Positions 5,703 through 6,209 of a stretch of 6,209 nt of DNA are shown piece after piece (the first letter of the stretch is position 1; every line of letters begins with the position of its first letter). The position numbers were made by a program, and so were the translations under genes. Below the pieces are notes generated by a model, which saw nothing but the letters and a program-made list of their open reading frames with translations, was not told where the DNA came from and searched no databases. The stretch is taken from the NCBI GenBank assembly GCA_903929105.1, contig CAIYTL010000204.1, positions 1 through 6,209 of the forward strand, in the 5' to 3' direction. The DNA comes from an uncultured Micrococcales bacterium. Lineage in GTDB: Bacteria; Actinomycetota; Actinomycetes; Actinomycetales; Microbacteriaceae.

Positions 5703-6209
5703 ATGCGCTTTTTGACCGCGGGGCTGCTTTTCGTAGCTTCGATTGTGCTGGTCATTTTTGGCATCGGTGAGCGCACAGTTTGGGCCGGGCCAAGTGAATA
5801 CTCGGTAACCCTAAAGACCTCGCAAAACGTTCCCTATTACGTCATTCCAAATGCTGTTTTCGCGAAGCAGGTCGGCAACCCGACAATCACGGTTAGCGGC
5901 AGTGGCAGCGTATTTGCTGCTACCGGTCGCGAATCAGACATTGAAGCTTGGTTGGCCAAAGAGGCCAGCGCTATCGTCACTTTTGGCGGGCCAAAAGATT
6001 CAACGGTGGTCGAGGCTCGAGACGGAGTGCGAACCCGCCTGAACCCAGTTGGTTCTGACCTGTGGCGCACCGAGGTTACCGGTGCCCGCGAGGTGCGATT
6101 GGTTGATTTTGACGCTTCTAACGAAAACGCAGTTTTAGTTTCGAGCGACGGCATCAAGGCTGCGCCATCAACCATCGGGATTGTTTGGAATCTCAAAGTT
6201 GATCAGACC
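5703..6209 (+). CDS. Uncharacterised exported or membrane-anchored protein (3' truncated by window edge)
   Basis: An open frame of 169 codons that runs off the window. The N terminus is MRFLTAGLLF followed by a hydrophobic stretch to about residue 22, then ERTVWAGPSEY. This is either a signal peptide (possible cleavage after A28 in VWA|GP) or a single anchor. The remainder looks like an extracellular, beta-rich domain: TITVSGSGSVFAATGRESDIEAWL (residues 54-77), then GSDLWRTEVTGAREVRLV and VLVSSDGIKAAPSTIGIVW. From memory this resembles a family of unknown function seen in Microbacteriaceae, and I cannot name a function. ATG 5703 is the only plausible start after an in-frame TAG at 5661. The ribosome site is weak (only a GGA at 5694-5696). 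It is divergent from the coiled-coil gene. Confidence 0.8.
   Translation, partial: MRFLTAGLLFVASIVLVIFGIGERTVWAGPSEYSVTLKTSQNVPYYVIPNAVFAKQVGNPTITVSGSGSVFAATGRESDIEAWLAKEASAIVTFGGPKDSTVVEARDGVRTRLNPVGSDLWRTEVTGAREVRLVDFDASNENAVLVSSDGIKAAPSTIGIVWNLKVDQT

Noticed and set aside
5633..5776. Longer start (ATG at 5776, minus strand) for the coiled-coil protein, adding 48 residues
   Set aside because: The extension overlaps the start of the divergent exported-protein gene, lacks DivIVA-like sequence, and bypasses the perfect AGGAGG placed 6 bases before the TTG at 5632.
5837..6196. Minus-strand open frame of 119 codons opposite the exported-protein gene
   Set aside because: No family features, and it lies antisense to a frame with a clear signal segment and coherent protein sequence.

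Overview
The window looks like chromosomal core sequence from a moderate-GC actinobacterium. The best guess is a small freshwater Microbacteriaceae of the Rhodoluna/Aquiluna type. The reasons are the frr-cdsA pair, two DivIVA-motif proteins, a short actinobacterial-style lytic transglycosylase, the roughly 50% GC composition, and heavy use of TTG and GTG starts (6 of the 7 genes left of the divergent promoter whose starts are visible). The taxonomic call rests on recalled family resemblance, not on a database search. There is no mobile element, CRISPR array, tRNA or rRNA, and almost no non-coding DNA: no gap exceeds about 70 bases.

Left part, plus strand (1-3472): the 3' end of frr (ribosome recycling factor), then cdsA (CDP-diacylglycerol synthase) 1 bp later, then a 184-residue protein with four DivIVA-type motifs. 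A short gap with a possible promoter leads into a tightly packed trio: a membrane-anchored or exported lytic transglycosylase, a 102-residue protein with a likely zinc site (overlapping by 1 bp), and an alpha/beta hydrolase (overlapping by 4 bp).

Right part, minus strand (3469-5632): a two-gene unit transcribed leftwards. It encodes a 364-residue coiled-coil protein with an N-terminal DivIVA motif (Scy/FilP/DivIVA-like) followed by an AI-2E/PerM family permease. The permease stop and the hydrolase stop share the palindrome TTAA, so the two operons converge with a 4-bp overlap and no terminator space. A 70-bp divergent region separates the coiled-coil gene from a rightward gene for an uncharacterised exported or membrane-anchored protein that runs off the window end.

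Functionally the region has an envelope and polar-growth flavour: phospholipid precursor synthesis (CdsA), two DivIVA-motif proteins that could mark poles or septa, a peptidoglycan lytic enzyme, a permease and an exported protein. Joint function is inference from neighbourhood only. No obviously new system is visible. The most interesting items are the near-perfect 11-residue periodicity in the coiled-coil protein, the four-motif DivIVA-like protein, and the small zinc-site protein coupled between two enzymes. A duplicated octapeptide in the transglycosylase tail, kept at protein level while its DNA has drifted, also stands out.
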